DNA of 64,000 nt from Flavobacteriales bacterium (GTDB taxonomy: Bacteria; Bacteroidota; Bacteroidia; Flavobacteriales_D; Parvicellaceae): assembly GCA_020635565.1 (NCBI GenBank), contig JACJZN010000006.1, positions 434,001 to 498,000 on the forward strand, given 5' to 3'. Positions 53,587 to 63,472 of this stretch are shown here, piece after piece. How positions within the stretch are numbered: the stretch's first letter is position 1; every line of letters starts with the position of its first letter. The position numbers and the translations under genes are program-made. The notes below the pieces were generated by a model. That model was not told the DNA's origin, did not search any database, and worked only from the letters and a program-made list of their open reading frames with translations.

Positions 53587-54644
53587 TTGATAATGTATGG
53601 ATTTATGTTTTTATAATTTCTTACTACAAAATTGATGGCTGCTTCAATGATCTCTCCCATATTCACGGCCTTCTTAAATTCAATGTCTTTGGCGAATTTG
53701 AAGAGTTGCTTCTTCAGTTGATCAATATTCTCCTTGGACGATAACTCTTCCTTTTTCATGCAACTTAACAAGTCCTGCAATCTGGACCATTCACTGTTAG
53801 CTCTCTTTGCTATCAGTGCTCTCTCTTCCCGCTTGTACTGTTCTACAGAACCACTTGACAAAAGTTCATCCACCAAATCCTGATAAACTTTGTTCTCTTC
53901 ATAAAACTTAGGGTAATACGCCTTCATATCTCCTTCATACGACTGCTGATCAAAATCAATTGCTCTGAAGCGATACTGAATTCTGTCAAAATCGTGCATC
54001 AATACCAGAACATAATTATAGGCTCTCATATCCCCCAACAACCGAACAAAACATCGCTCATTGAATTTGACAAAATCCTTGGCTATAGCAGCCTTTTCCT
54101 GTTTACTGCAGTTAGAAAGGAAATCTTTAGGAAACACATCTCCAGGAATTCCTGAAATGTGATCTTCGATCAACGTATCTTCAGTTACCAGAAAATTTGT
54201 CTGATTAGGTGAAAGCAAATGTTCCAGTTCTAAACCGTAAACACGTGATGCATCCGCCTGTTTGATATAGAAAAAGACATAGTTATCATTCAGTATATTT
54301 CTGACCTTGATTCGAAAAGGCTTGGTATTCCCATAAGTACAGAAATCGATTGAATCTACATTCAGATATGGCAGCAACTCATCCCCACCATCCACGTACA
54401 AAATGGAATAGATCTTCTTGAGAGCAATATCTATCTCTTGTTTTTCTTCAGGCGGATAATAGGTATTCAACCATAAGGTATCTTTTTCGTTGATGTCGTA
54501 GATCGGAATCCCTCCTGAAAACCTCAGTAGATCATTGTATTTTAACGGCATCTGAATACCTCTACCGTATTTCTTAAGATAACCGAAAAGATCATCTTTT
54601 ATTGGATACACTTGCTTTTTGTATCGAATCAATTTTTCACTCAT
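53583..54644 (-). CDS. Hypothetical protein translationally coupled to pyc
   Basis: From ATG 54644 the 353-aa product starts MSEKLIRYKKQVYPIKDDLFGYLKKYGRGIQMPLKYNDLLRF. It is soluble, with no signal peptide. A distinctive central block is FNERCFVRLLGDMRAYNYVLVLMHDFDRIQYRFRAIDFDQQSYEGD, where AIDFDQQ has a kinase-like DFD look. The C-terminal 90 residues are charged and helical. I do not recognise the family. The ATGA overlap with pyc suggests a role in pyruvate carboxylase regulation or assembly; this is inference from position only. Confidence 0.7.
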   Translation of the reverse strand: MSEKLIRYKKQVYPIKDDLFGYLKKYGRGIQMPLKYNDLLRFSGGIPIYDINEKDTLWLNTYYPPEEKQEIDIALKKIYSILYVDGGDELLPYLNVDSIDFCTYGNTKPFRIKVRNILNDNYVFFYIKQADASRVYGLELEHLLSPNQTNFLVTEDTLIEDHISGIPGDVFPKDFLSNCSKQEKAAIAKDFVKFNERCFVRLLGDMRAYNYVLVLMHDFDRIQYRFRAIDFDQQSYEGDMKAYYPKFYEENKVYQDLVDELLSSGSVEQYKREERALIAKRANSEWSRLQDLLSCMKKEELSSKENIDQLKKQLFKFAKDIEFKKAVNMGEIIEAAINFVVRNYKNINPYIIK

Positions 54645-54681
54645 TGCAGGCAAATAAATTGAGAGGGTAAAATCATGCCGG

Positions 54682-54689
54682 CAAAACTA
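54682..54689 (-). promoter_or_regulatory. -7 element (TAGTTTTG) for the unknown-pyc operon
   Basis: The minus strand reads TAGTTTTG, matching TAnnTTTG, 37 bases before the ATG at 54644. The palindrome TATGCATGCATA lies at 54709-54720, about where a -33 or operator would be. Confidence 0.45.
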
Positions 54690-54794
54690 TAAAACATACA
54701 TCAATTATTATGCATGCATACGATATTTTTATAAACGAAATTCGAACTGACTAATTCTTTATCCTTTCACTTAAGAATATCAAGTTAACTTTCG

Positions 54795-57272
54795 CTAATT
54801 TGGATCTACATCGATCTTGATCCGAACAGACTTAAAGTCATCATCCATAGAGAAGTGAGCGATGCATTCGTCAATATACTCTTTCACCTTACTTGGACTC
54901 GCTTTTCGCTCAAACTTCACCGTTATGATCTTGTTGTAAAGATTTCTAATACGCTTTATCGAACCGTATTCCGGTCCTAAAACGCGATTTCCGAGCTTCT
55001 CCTGCATTTTTAACACTAACTTGAGGCTTGACCTATCAACGCGCGCTTCATCCTTGTGACGCACCGTTAAACGAATCATTCTAAAAAAAGGAGGATATTG
55101 ATAGTTCTTACGTTCATACAATTCTTGCTTATACATCCCTTCATAATCGTGATACATCACCTTCTGAATGATCCAATGGTTCGGATCAAAGGATTGAATG
55201 ATCACCTTTCCACGTTTTCCTTTACGACCAGCTCTCCCACTCACCTGAGACATTAATTGATAAGCTCTTTCAAAGGCTCTAAAATCTGGATAAAACAACA
55301 AATCATCTGCATTTAGAATCCCTACCAATGCCACATTATCAAAATCCAATCCCTTGGTAACCATTTGCGTTCCAACCAGAATGTCGATCTGTTTGTTTTC
55401 AAAATCATCAATGATGTTCTGGTAGGCATATTTACTTCTTGTTGTATCTAGATCCATTCGCTGCACCTTTACTTTAGAGCCTAAATGAATCTCAATCTCT
55501 TCCTCTATCTTCTCTGTTCCAATACCCACCATTTTTAGATCCGTACTTCCACATGCCGAACAACGAGTTGGCGGCTTCATGGTAAAGCCACAGTAATGGC
55601 ACGTTAATAAATGCGAATACTTATGATAATTCAAACTGACATCGCATCGCGTACATTGAGGCGTATGATTACACATTTCACAGACCCATCTCGGAGCATA
55701 ACCCCTCCTATTCTGAAATAAAATGATCTGCTTACCATTTGCTAACACCTCTTTCATTTCATCCAGCATAAACTTGGAAAAGATCCCATGCATCTTATTC
55801 TTAGCTGTTGCCTCCTTCAGGTCAGCACACTGGATCTCTGGCAATTGCAATCCTCCAAATCTTTCTGAGAGCGACACGTATCCATAATGATCTTCTTCCG
55901 CATGATACATCGTCTCAATGGCAGGAGTCGCTGTTCCAAGCAAGACCTTCGCTCCAAACTGTTTTGCCAACACCATTGCAGTATCTCTGGCATGATATCT
56001 TGGCGATGGATCATGTTGCTTATAGGAGGATTCATGTTCTTCATCGATGATGATCAATCCGATTTGTTTGAAAGGTAAAAAAACCGCACTTCTGGCACCA
56101 AGGATCACATCATACTTATTGAACTTTTCATTGAGAATATCATTCCAGATCTCCACCCTTTCATTGGGCGAAAAACGCGAATGATATACCGCTATTTTTG
56201 AACCAAAATACTTTTTTAATCGATTGATAATCTGTGTTGTAAGAGCAATCTCCGGAAGTAAATATAAAACCTTCTTTCCGTCAGCGATCTGCTCCTTGAT
56301 CAGCTTCACAAAAAGCTCTGTTTTCCCACTTCCTGTCACCCCGTGAAGCAAGCAAACATCTTTTTCTTTAAACGACTCTTTTACTTCATCAAAAGCTTTC
56401 TGCTGAGCTGGTGCTAAATCTCTTTCTGATTGATTTTCTCCGCCTTTAATTTTGAATCGACCAACTTCTTCATGCACCTCCTTTAGGATCGATTTCTCAT
56501 ACAAACCGTTCAACACAGCGTGTCCTGCTCCAGTATCATCCAGCAAAGTTTTCTTGAGTACCGGTTCATACAACCCACCATAACCACTGAGTTTGAGAAA
56601 AGAAAGAAGCATTTCCTCCTGTTTCGGAGATCTCTTCAACTGCTCAAATGCCGCCTGTAAACTAGCTTCATTATCCAACCCTTCTTCCAAAACCACATAC
56701 TTCTCGATCTTTGGTTTATACAACTCCTGAAGCTCCTCTTCCACATAGATCAAGTTCTTATCGAGCATTCGTTTAACAATTGGATAGACCGTTTTTCGAT
56801 CCAATATCTTCCCAATTTCCGTGAGATCCAGCACTCCCCTCACTTCCAAAGCATCGATCACAAAAATCTCCTGCTCCGTTAGTTTAATTTGTTGATAATC
56901 AACAGAATCATTTAGGAGAATCTTTGTTTCACTTTCTAGCTTCAATCTACTTGGAAGCGCTGCAGTCATCACCTCACCAATATTGGACATGTAATAGCCC
57001 GCAATCCACTGCCACAACTCTAATTGGTTTTCAGTAACAACTGGCCTTTCATCAAGAATGAAATCAATATATTTAGTTGTGTAGCCAGGAATATTTTCAT
57101 GAACCCTGGCTACTATAGCCGTCAACAATTTCGACTTACCAAAAGGAACTACTACGCGTTGACCTTTAAGAATAAAATTATTCAACTCAAAAGGCACACG
57201 AAAGGTGTAGGCCTTAGGCAAAGCTAAGGGCAAAATAACGTCAACGAATAATGTTTTTCTTTCTTCGATCAA
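54795..57272 (-). CDS. priA: Primosomal replication-restart helicase PriA
   Basis: The 825-aa helicase restarts stalled replication forks. The N-terminal DNA-binding domain (FVDVILPLALPKAYTFRVP) is followed by Walker A GVTGSGKTELF (about residue 312) and DEEH in IIDEEHESSYKQHDPSPRYHARD. The zinc-binding insertion has CEMCNHTPQCTRCDVSLNYHKYSHLLTCHYCGFTMKPPTRCSACGS. LVGTQMVTKGLDFDNV and SQVSGRAGRKGKRGKVIIQS end the helicase core. The start is TTG 57272, 7 bases after the pfkA stop; no ATG lies near the N-terminus. Confidence 0.95.
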   Translation of the reverse strand: MIEERKTLFVDVILPLALPKAYTFRVPFELNNFILKGQRVVVPFGKSKLLTAIVARVHENIPGYTTKYIDFILDERPVVTENQLELWQWIAGYYMSNIGEVMTAALPSRLKLESETKILLNDSVDYQQIKLTEQEIFVIDALEVRGVLDLTEIGKILDRKTVYPIVKRMLDKNLIYVEEELQELYKPKIEKYVVLEEGLDNEASLQAAFEQLKRSPKQEEMLLSFLKLSGYGGLYEPVLKKTLLDDTGAGHAVLNGLYEKSILKEVHEEVGRFKIKGGENQSERDLAPAQQKAFDEVKESFKEKDVCLLHGVTGSGKTELFVKLIKEQIADGKKVLYLLPEIALTTQIINRLKKYFGSKIAVYHSRFSPNERVEIWNDILNEKFNKYDVILGARSAVFLPFKQIGLIIIDEEHESSYKQHDPSPRYHARDTAMVLAKQFGAKVLLGTATPAIETMYHAEEDHYGYVSLSERFGGLQLPEIQCADLKEATAKNKMHGIFSKFMLDEMKEVLANGKQIILFQNRRGYAPRWVCEMCNHTPQCTRCDVSLNYHKYSHLLTCHYCGFTMKPPTRCSACGSTDLKMVGIGTEKIEEEIEIHLGSKVKVQRMDLDTTRSKYAYQNIIDDFENKQIDILVGTQMVTKGLDFDNVALVGILNADDLLFYPDFRAFERAYQLMSQVSGRAGRKGKRGKVIIQSFDPNHWIIQKVMYHDYEGMYKQELYERKNYQYPPFFRMIRLTVRHKDEARVDRSSLKLVLKMQEKLGNRVLGPEYGSIKRIRNLYNKIITVKFERKASPSKVKEYIDECIAHFSMDDDFKSVRIKIDVDPN

Positions 57273-57279
57273 AACTTCA

Positions 57280-58251
57280 CTACACAGACAGCATCTCTGT
57301 GATTCTTAATAAATTATCATCCACATCTTGATGATGCTTTATCGCTTTTTCAAGCGGAATTCTAACAATTTTCTTATGCTGCATACCAATCATCACTCCA
57401 CTCACCTCTTCCAACACAGCCTCAACAGCACCCACACCTAAAAAGCCCGCCAAAACACGATCCATTGCAGACGGATTCCCTCCTCTTTGAATATGCCCCA
57501 ACTTAGTAACTTTCACCTCGCGATCAACATACTTCTTCATCACTGCCTTTGCAACATCCTCAGCCCCTCCAAACTCATCGCCTTCAGCCACAATAATTAT
57601 TGCACTTTGCTTACTTTTTCTCCTTCCTTCCAACCGCTTCAAAACGCGATCAATATCTGTCTTGGTTTCAGGCACTAATATCGCCTCTGCTCCAACTGCA
57701 ATACCACTCCTCAAAGCTATAAATCCAGCATCCCTTCCCATTACCTCCACCACAAAGATCCTATCGTGACTAAAAGCTGTATCTCGAATCTTATCAACCG
57801 CTTCCACCACCGTATTGATCGCTGTGTCATATCCAATCGTAAAATCAGTTCCAAACAGATCATTATCGATCGTTCCAGGCACTCCAACCACTTTAAATCC
57901 GTGCTCTTTTTGGAGTAACACAGCCCCCGTAAACGTCCCATCTCCGCCAATTGCAATCAAAGAATCAACACCTAACTCTCTTAAGTTCTCCGCAGCTTTT
58001 GCTCGATGTTCCGCCTCATAAAAACGCTTACACCTGGCTGTTTTCAGTATAGTCCCCCCTCTTTGAATAATCTGTGCTACATTCTCATTTTTCATCACCA
58101 CAAAATCCTTGTCTAAAACCCCTTCATACCCTCTAATAAATCCAATTATTTCTACATCATTTTGAGCAGCAGTCCGCACCACTGCACGCACGCACGCATT
58201 CATCCCTGGAGCATCACCACCTGAAGTTATTAACCCTATTCTTTTTTTCAT
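57280..58251 (-). CDS. pfkA: 6-phosphofructokinase
   Basis: The 323-aa enzyme commits glucose to glycolysis. Motifs are IGLITSGGDAPGMNACVRAVVR, SLIAIGGDGTFTGAVLL, VVGVPGTIDNDLFGTDFTIGYDTAINTVVEAVD (catalytic Asp), FVVEVMGRDAGFIALRSGIA and VTKLGHIQRGGNPSAMDRVLA. The Gly after the first GGD and the Asp in GGDGT mark the ATP-dependent form. It precedes priA by 7 bases on the same strand. Confidence 0.97.
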   Translation of the reverse strand: MKKRIGLITSGGDAPGMNACVRAVVRTAAQNDVEIIGFIRGYEGVLDKDFVVMKNENVAQIIQRGGTILKTARCKRFYEAEHRAKAAENLRELGVDSLIAIGGDGTFTGAVLLQKEHGFKVVGVPGTIDNDLFGTDFTIGYDTAINTVVEAVDKIRDTAFSHDRIFVVEVMGRDAGFIALRSGIAVGAEAILVPETKTDIDRVLKRLEGRRKSKQSAIIIVAEGDEFGGAEDVAKAVMKKYVDREVKVTKLGHIQRGGNPSAMDRVLAGFLGVGAVEAVLEEVSGVMIGMQHKKIVRIPLEKAIKHHQDVDDNLLRITEMLSV

Positions 58252-58483
58252 AAGAATCTATTTTTCTGTTTTTTAGACTACTTTAACTAAACATATGTTT
58301 CAACACCACCCCCACACATTGACTGACGTAAGAAACCCTATTCACCAACCCAAACTTACACACAATCTTATCATCAAACTAAAAATGTTTTCAACTTCAC
58401 CTTAAAACTTTTTGGTGGTTTCTGTCTAAATTGTTTTCTTTGACTCCACATAATGCGCGAAACATTATAGTTCAAAGAAAATT

Positions 58484-59392
58484 ATGAAAAAAAACGTAAG
58501 AATTTTTAGCACTCTTGCTATTGCTGCGACTACCTTATTTACTGTTAGTTGCGGAGGATCTGAAACTGAAGACCCTGGAAAGACTGGACCAAAACCTGTC
58601 GTAGCTGTTGACTCCAGTCAGACTATTGGCTTGGTAAACATTGGAGGACAGGTATTCGTTATCCCTTCTCCTATTCAAACTGCAGATTTGATCTCTAAGT
58701 CAAAGGCTCCATTCGATTCTGATCTCTTGAATCCAACTGAAAATGCTTCTAAGTACTCTGACAACTTTAAGAAAGCTTTAAACATGGGGATTTATGGTGC
58801 AGACTTGGGTTATCTTGCTGTTTACAACATGACAGACAAAACCACTGCTTACTTGAAAGCCGTTAAGGAACTTGCTGGTCAAATAGGCTTAGGAAATGCA
58901 TTTAATGATGAGCTGGCGAATAAAATCTCAGAAAGTCTTGGGGATGAAGGAAAAATGCTTTCACTTGTATCCGAAGCTTATAAAACTGCTGATGATTATT
59001 TGAAGGAAAACCAGAAAGATGATGTAGCATCGTTAGTAATTGTCGGAGGATGGTTAGAGTCTTTGAACTTTGCTTGTGGTGCGGCTGAAGCAACGAACAA
59101 CCCAGAGGTTATAGAAAGAATTGCAGATCAAAAGAACGTGCTTAAAACAATCCTCGCTATGTTGAAACAATACAGAGACAATGAGGACTATGACGATCTA
59201 GCTGTTGAGCTTGAGGACCTTCAAAAGATTTTTGACGGAATCACTTATACTTATGCTTTCGTTGAGCCCGTTACGAACGAAGGAGAGAAGAAAACGACTA
59301 TCTCTTGTAAGCACGAAGTGAGCATTACACCAGCACAAGTTGCTGAGATCAGTGCTTTAGTTAAATCAATCAGAAACGATATAATTGAGTAA
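58484..59392 (+). CDS. Predicted lipoprotein, ABCG-cluster component
   Basis: The 302-aa product begins MKKNVRIFSTLAIAATTLFTVSC (lipobox FTVSC), followed by a Gly/Asp-rich linker and an all-helical domain (ADLGYLAVYNMTDKTTAYLKAVKELAGQIGLGNAF). No enzyme motif is seen. Its stop is 1 base from the next ATG, and the ABCG exporter follows, so the three genes likely form one transcript. It may deliver or receive the exported substrate; this is inferred. Confidence 0.75.
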   Translation: MKKNVRIFSTLAIAATTLFTVSCGGSETEDPGKTGPKPVVAVDSSQTIGLVNIGGQVFVIPSPIQTADLISKSKAPFDSDLLNPTENASKYSDNFKKALNMGIYGADLGYLAVYNMTDKTTAYLKAVKELAGQIGLGNAFNDELANKISESLGDEGKMLSLVSEAYKTADDYLKENQKDDVASLVIVGGWLESLNFACGAAEATNNPEVIERIADQKNVLKTILAMLKQYRDNEDYDDLAVELEDLQKIFDGITYTYAFVEPVTNEGEKKTTISCKHEVSITPAQVAEISALVKSIRNDIIE

Positions 59393-59393
59393 G

Positions 59394-59852
59394 ATGAAAT
59401 TAGTTAAGTTATTAGGACTTTTTATTGCGATTGGATTTGCCAATGCATCATATAGCCAAATCACCTGTGATTCAATAGCGGCAGTTGCCAACTCCTATTT
59501 ACGTACAGAGAATGACAAGATACAGAATAGAGTTTTCATCAGTGACGGACAAGTGTATCGTGCATTTCTTGATGAAGACCAGACTGCTGAATTCGAAGTA
59601 ACTTTCTACGGCAACAGCACCTATCGAATCGCGACTAGTGCAGGAAACGCAGACGAATATGTTATATTTGAGATCTACGATCAGGACAGAAATCTATTGT
59701 TCAGCAATTATGATTACGCCAATGCTCCTTACTGGGATTTTGAAATCGACAACACAATTGACTGCACCATTGAAGTTAAACTGGATATGAATAAAAAACT
59801 ATCCGGATGTGTGAGAATGATGATTGGTTTTGAGAAAACAATGGCTCAATAA
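59394..59852 (+). CDS. Small secreted protein, ABCG-cluster component
   Basis: From ATG 59394 the 152-aa product starts MKLVKLLGLFIAIGFANASYSQ (signal peptide), with an overlapping TTG at 59385 as the alternative. The mature part is beta-rich (FEVTFYGNSTYRIATSAGNADEYVIFEIYDQDRNLLFSNYDY). It has three cysteines and ends CVRMMIGFEKTMAQ. It sits between the lipoprotein and the exporter. Function is unknown. Confidence 0.75.
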   Translation: MKLVKLLGLFIAIGFANASYSQITCDSIAAVANSYLRTENDKIQNRVFISDGQVYRAFLDEDQTAEFEVTFYGNSTYRIATSAGNADEYVIFEIYDQDRNLLFSNYDYANAPYWDFEIDNTIDCTIEVKLDMNKKLSGCVRMMIGFEKTMAQ

Positions 59853-59908
59853 CCAGAAACATTCTAAACCTACCCTTCTACAACTAAAGCTAACTCTGAA
59901 AGAATAAA

Positions 59909-62900
59909 ATGAGCGAACGGATACTCAAAGCCCTTATGCAACTTTTTGCAATTATTGCGAAAGTTGAGGTTAATGAAGAAACCGAAGAATTTATCTTGGA
60001 CTCTGGTGGTAGAACCATCGTAGATATGTTTCTTCGACAAGAGCTAAACCAAGAATTGGTTGAGGAATATCTGGCGCTATTTGACGATCATCTTGAAACT
60101 CACCAGGGGAAACTAAAAAAAGCTAGTGCAAAGAGAAAAAGAACATCAGTAAACTCTGTAAAAGTTCTTAAGATCTGTACTCAAATAAATGAAGAGTTAA
60201 CTCAACGTCAGAAAGTAATCGTATTGATTCGTATCCTTGAATTCATCTTTGCTAATGATGAAGTTTCTGATCAGGAATATGAGTTTGCTGAGACAGTTGC
60301 GGATACATTCAACATCTCAAGAGATGAATTCAAACTTTGTTTTGATTTCGTAAAAGCGGAGGCTGATGATAAGATCGACTCACCTCATTATCTGGTTGCT
60401 GATACTATTGAGGAAAACACCTACGAACAATCTGAGCATATTTGTCATGAATCTTTGATCGGGTTTTTAAGAGTAGTTCAAATCAGTTCGGTAAATACCT
60501 ATTTTGTTAAATACTACGGTGATCACCAACTCTACTTAAACGGACAGGTTCTAACTCAAGACAGGGTTCATATCTTAAGTCAGGGGTCTTCGATTCGTTC
60601 GCCTAAAGTACAACCGATCTATTACAGTGATGTGATCAGTCAGTACCTCAGCGATGAGTCGACTAAGAAGATCGTGTTCCATATTGACAATATCGTTTAT
60701 CGTTTCAAAGGTGGAAAAATTGGTATTCAACCATTTGAGTCTGTCGAAGAATCAGGAAAGTTGATTGGTTTGATGGGAGGATCAGGTGCAGGTAAGTCTA
60801 CCATGATGAACGTACTAAATGGCAGCTACACCCCTTCTGAAGGGCGAGTAACCATTAATGGTATTGATCTTCATCACGAAAAGAAAAAACTAGAAGGTGT
60901 TATTGGATTCGTTCCGCAGGACGACCTTCTTATTGAGGAATTAACGGTATTTGAAAACCTTTTCTACAACGCCAAACTTTGTTTCGGAAACTATACTGAT
61001 AAACAAATCACTAAATTAGTTTCTAAGACCCTACATGCTATCGGTCTTTATGAGGCAAAAGACCTTAAGGTTGGTTCTCCTCTTGAGAAGACCATCTCAG
61101 GAGGACAAAGAAAACGTCTTAACATTGCTCTAGAGTTGATTAGAGAGCCTGCGGTGATGTTTGTGGATGAACCAACATCTGGATTATCATCGAGAGACTC
61201 AGAGAACATTATGGACCTTTTGAAAGAGTTAGCTCTTAAAGGTAAATTGATCTTTGTGGTTATTCACCAGCCTTCATCAGACATTTTCAAAATGTTCGAT
61301 AAGCTAATGATTCTTGACGTTGGCGGATATCCGATCTACAACGGAAACCCGGTAGATGCTGTTATTTACTTCAAGAAACTGGTTAATCATGTTAACTCTG
61401 ATGAAAGTGAATGTATTACCTGTGGTAACGTAAATCCAGAACAGATTTTCAATATTATTGAAAGTAAGGTTGTGGATGAATATGGTAATCTTACGCCTAA
61501 CCGAAAAGTTTCTCCTAAGCAGTGGAACCAGTATTATCTAGAAGATCGTGCTAAGAAGCAGTCCAAAAAATCAGAATACACGGAAATTCCAGATAGTATT
61601 TTCAAGATTCCAAATAAGCTAAAACAGTTTGTGATCTTCTTTAAACGTGATGTATTGAGTAAAATGACAAATGCTCAGTATATGATGATAACGTTGTTTG
61701 AGGCTCCTCTTTTAGCACTTATTTTGGCATTCTTCATGAAGTACATGTCTGAAAATGCGCTTGGAGAGACTAAATATACGTTTTATGGAAGTGAGAATTT
61801 ACCTCAATACCTTTTCATATCTGTTATTGTAGCGCTTTTCGTAGGATTAACCACATCTGCTGAAGAGATCATTGGTAACCTGAAGATCTTAAAGCGGGAG
61901 AAATTCCTGAATCTGAGTAAAGGGAGCTACCTCTTCAGTAAAATAGGTATCATGTTTATGATCTCAGCCATTCAGATGTTATTCTACACAGTTGTTGGAA
62001 ATATGGTATTGGAGATTCACGGCATGAACCTTTGGTATTGGATCATTCTCTTCTCTACTTCATGTTTTGCCAATCTTTTGGGACTGAATATCTCTTCGAG
62101 CTTTAATAGCGTAAAGGTAATTTACATTCTCATTCCTATATTGATTATTCCTCAGCTATTATTCTCTGGGATCATCGTTTCCTTTGATAAACTACACCCT
62201 ATGTTTGCCTCAAAATCTCATGTTCCTGCAATTGGAAATGTGATGGCATCCAGATGGGCCTACGAAGCTTTGGCTGTAACTCAGTTTAAAGAAAATGAAT
62301 ATGAGGAAATCTTTTTTGAGTATGATCAACAAATGTCATTTGCGAACTGGAAAAAAGACCAGTGGGTGAGCAACATGGAGGGAAAACTCAAAGATGTTGT
62401 AAGGTATATAGATGAAACTGATTCTGTAAAAATTGCTGATGACAAAGATGAGATCCTAAGTCATCTTTACATCTTCAAAAATGAGATCGAAAAGGAAATC
62501 AGATATCAAAATGAACTAATTGTTCAAGGTGGTTACACAGGTTCTGTTTGCGAAAGTATGCCTGCTCTTTGTGGAGAGATTGAAAATCTTTCTTTGGAAA
62601 AGTTCACTCCTCAAACAGAAAAAGTAATGAGTGATTTTCTCATAGCCCTTAAAGAAAACTACATGAATACTTATCTTGCCGTTGAACAACAGAAAGATAG
62701 TATTCAGAAGGAATTTACCAAGCCTGATGCCGCTTTCATGGAAGTCATTGATCAGAAGAAAGAATCAGGTGTTCTTTCGGCTAAAAATCACAAAAAAGTA
62801 AGGAAGCTTGCTAGTAAAATGCTAGACCTAGCATTCACTAACTTCAGAAATGAGAATAAGAACAAAGCTCTTGAGGATTTTGTAACGGCAGCAAACACGC

Positions 62901-63217
62901 TTCAGTTTACTGATGAAAATCATGATAATATTATCCAGAAGAAGGATCCTATTTACTTATTACCGTATGATAATGACTGGATGAGATCCCATTTCTATGC
63001 TCCTGAGAAAAAGATCTTTGGAACATATATAGATACTTTTTGGGCAAACGTTATCGTCATTTGGTTCATGACTTTACTCCTAACCATAACATTGTTTACA
63101 GATGCGCTAAAGCGAACACTGGATTTGCTTGGTGGATTGTCAGGTGTTTTTTCAGGAATTAAACTTCCGAAGAAAGGAAAGAAGAAGAAAAAGAAGAATA
63201 CAGAAGAGAGTAATTAA
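59909..63217 (+). CDS. TerB-like domain-ABCG fusion transporter
   Basis: The 1102-aa protein begins with a helical, acidic domain (about residues 1-150) of the TerB/DjlA type (EFIFANDEVSDQEYEFAETVADTFNISRDEFKLCFDFV). A middle segment of about 100 residues (ICHESLIGFLRVVQISSVNTYFVKYYGDHQLYLNGQ) precedes the ATPase: Walker A GGSGAGKSTMMNVLNG (about 290), signature ISGGQRKRLNIALELIR, Walker B VMFVDEPTSGL. Six membrane spans of the ABC2 type follow, split by a long helical soluble insertion (about 790-1010). It is about twice the length of an ordinary ABCG half-transporter. Substrate is unknown. Confidence 0.85.
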   Translation: MSERILKALMQLFAIIAKVEVNEETEEFILDSGGRTIVDMFLRQELNQELVEEYLALFDDHLETHQGKLKKASAKRKRTSVNSVKVLKICTQINEELTQRQKVIVLIRILEFIFANDEVSDQEYEFAETVADTFNISRDEFKLCFDFVKAEADDKIDSPHYLVADTIEENTYEQSEHICHESLIGFLRVVQISSVNTYFVKYYGDHQLYLNGQVLTQDRVHILSQGSSIRSPKVQPIYYSDVISQYLSDESTKKIVFHIDNIVYRFKGGKIGIQPFESVEESGKLIGLMGGSGAGKSTMMNVLNGSYTPSEGRVTINGIDLHHEKKKLEGVIGFVPQDDLLIEELTVFENLFYNAKLCFGNYTDKQITKLVSKTLHAIGLYEAKDLKVGSPLEKTISGGQRKRLNIALELIREPAVMFVDEPTSGLSSRDSENIMDLLKELALKGKLIFVVIHQPSSDIFKMFDKLMILDVGGYPIYNGNPVDAVIYFKKLVNHVNSDESECITCGNVNPEQIFNIIESKVVDEYGNLTPNRKVSPKQWNQYYLEDRAKKQSKKSEYTEIPDSIFKIPNKLKQFVIFFKRDVLSKMTNAQYMMITLFEAPLLALILAFFMKYMSENALGETKYTFYGSENLPQYLFISVIVALFVGLTTSAEEIIGNLKILKREKFLNLSKGSYLFSKIGIMFMISAIQMLFYTVVGNMVLEIHGMNLWYWIILFSTSCFANLLGLNISSSFNSVKVIYILIPILIIPQLLFSGIIVSFDKLHPMFASKSHVPAIGNVMASRWAYEALAVTQFKENEYEEIFFEYDQQMSFANWKKDQWVSNMEGKLKDVVRYIDETDSVKIADDKDEILSHLYIFKNEIEKEIRYQNELIVQGGYTGSVCESMPALCGEIENLSLEKFTPQTEKVMSDFLIALKENYMNTYLAVEQQKDSIQKEFTKPDAAFMEVIDQKKESGVLSAKNHKKVRKLASKMLDLAFTNFRNENKNKALEDFVTAANTLQFTDENHDNIIQKKDPIYLLPYDNDWMRSHFYAPEKKIFGTYIDTFWANVIVIWFMTLLLTITLFTDALKRTLDLLGGLSGVFSGIKLPKKGKKKKKKNTEESN

Positions 63218-63465
63218 TCTTCTAGTAAATTTCCTGATAGTATTTTCATGACGAATACTGACTTTCCAAACTTTTCAAATGAGTTTTTGATCTCTTTGGT
63301 AATAATGGACAACACAAGATCGTAATCGCCTGAGATTTGCGTACTTAGGTTATTTGTGATCACCGTAATTCCGTCAACAACAATTACTCTATCTATAAAA
63401 TCTTTTATCGGCTTCACGTATTCATCCTTCAAAGGGTATTTACTGATCTCAACAGTTACTTGCAT
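63214..63465 (-). CDS. YkoF/MTH1187-like thiamine-binding-fold protein
   Basis: The 83-aa protein (MQVTVEISKYPLKDEYVKPIKDFIDRVIVVDGITVITNNLSTQISGDYDLVLSIITKEIKNSFEKFGKSVFVMKILSG) has the VEISxYPL start and the ferredoxin-like alternation of the YkoF/MTH1187 group, which binds thiamine-type pyrimidines in known cases. Its stop overlaps the convergent exporter by 4 bases. It starts 7 bases after the lhgO stop, so it is probably in the same operon. Confidence 0.7.
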   Translation of the reverse strand: MQVTVEISKYPLKDEYVKPIKDFIDRVIVVDGITVITNNLSTQISGDYDLVLSIITKEIKNSFEKFGKSVFVMKILSGNLLED

Positions 63466-63472
63466 ACTTTTG

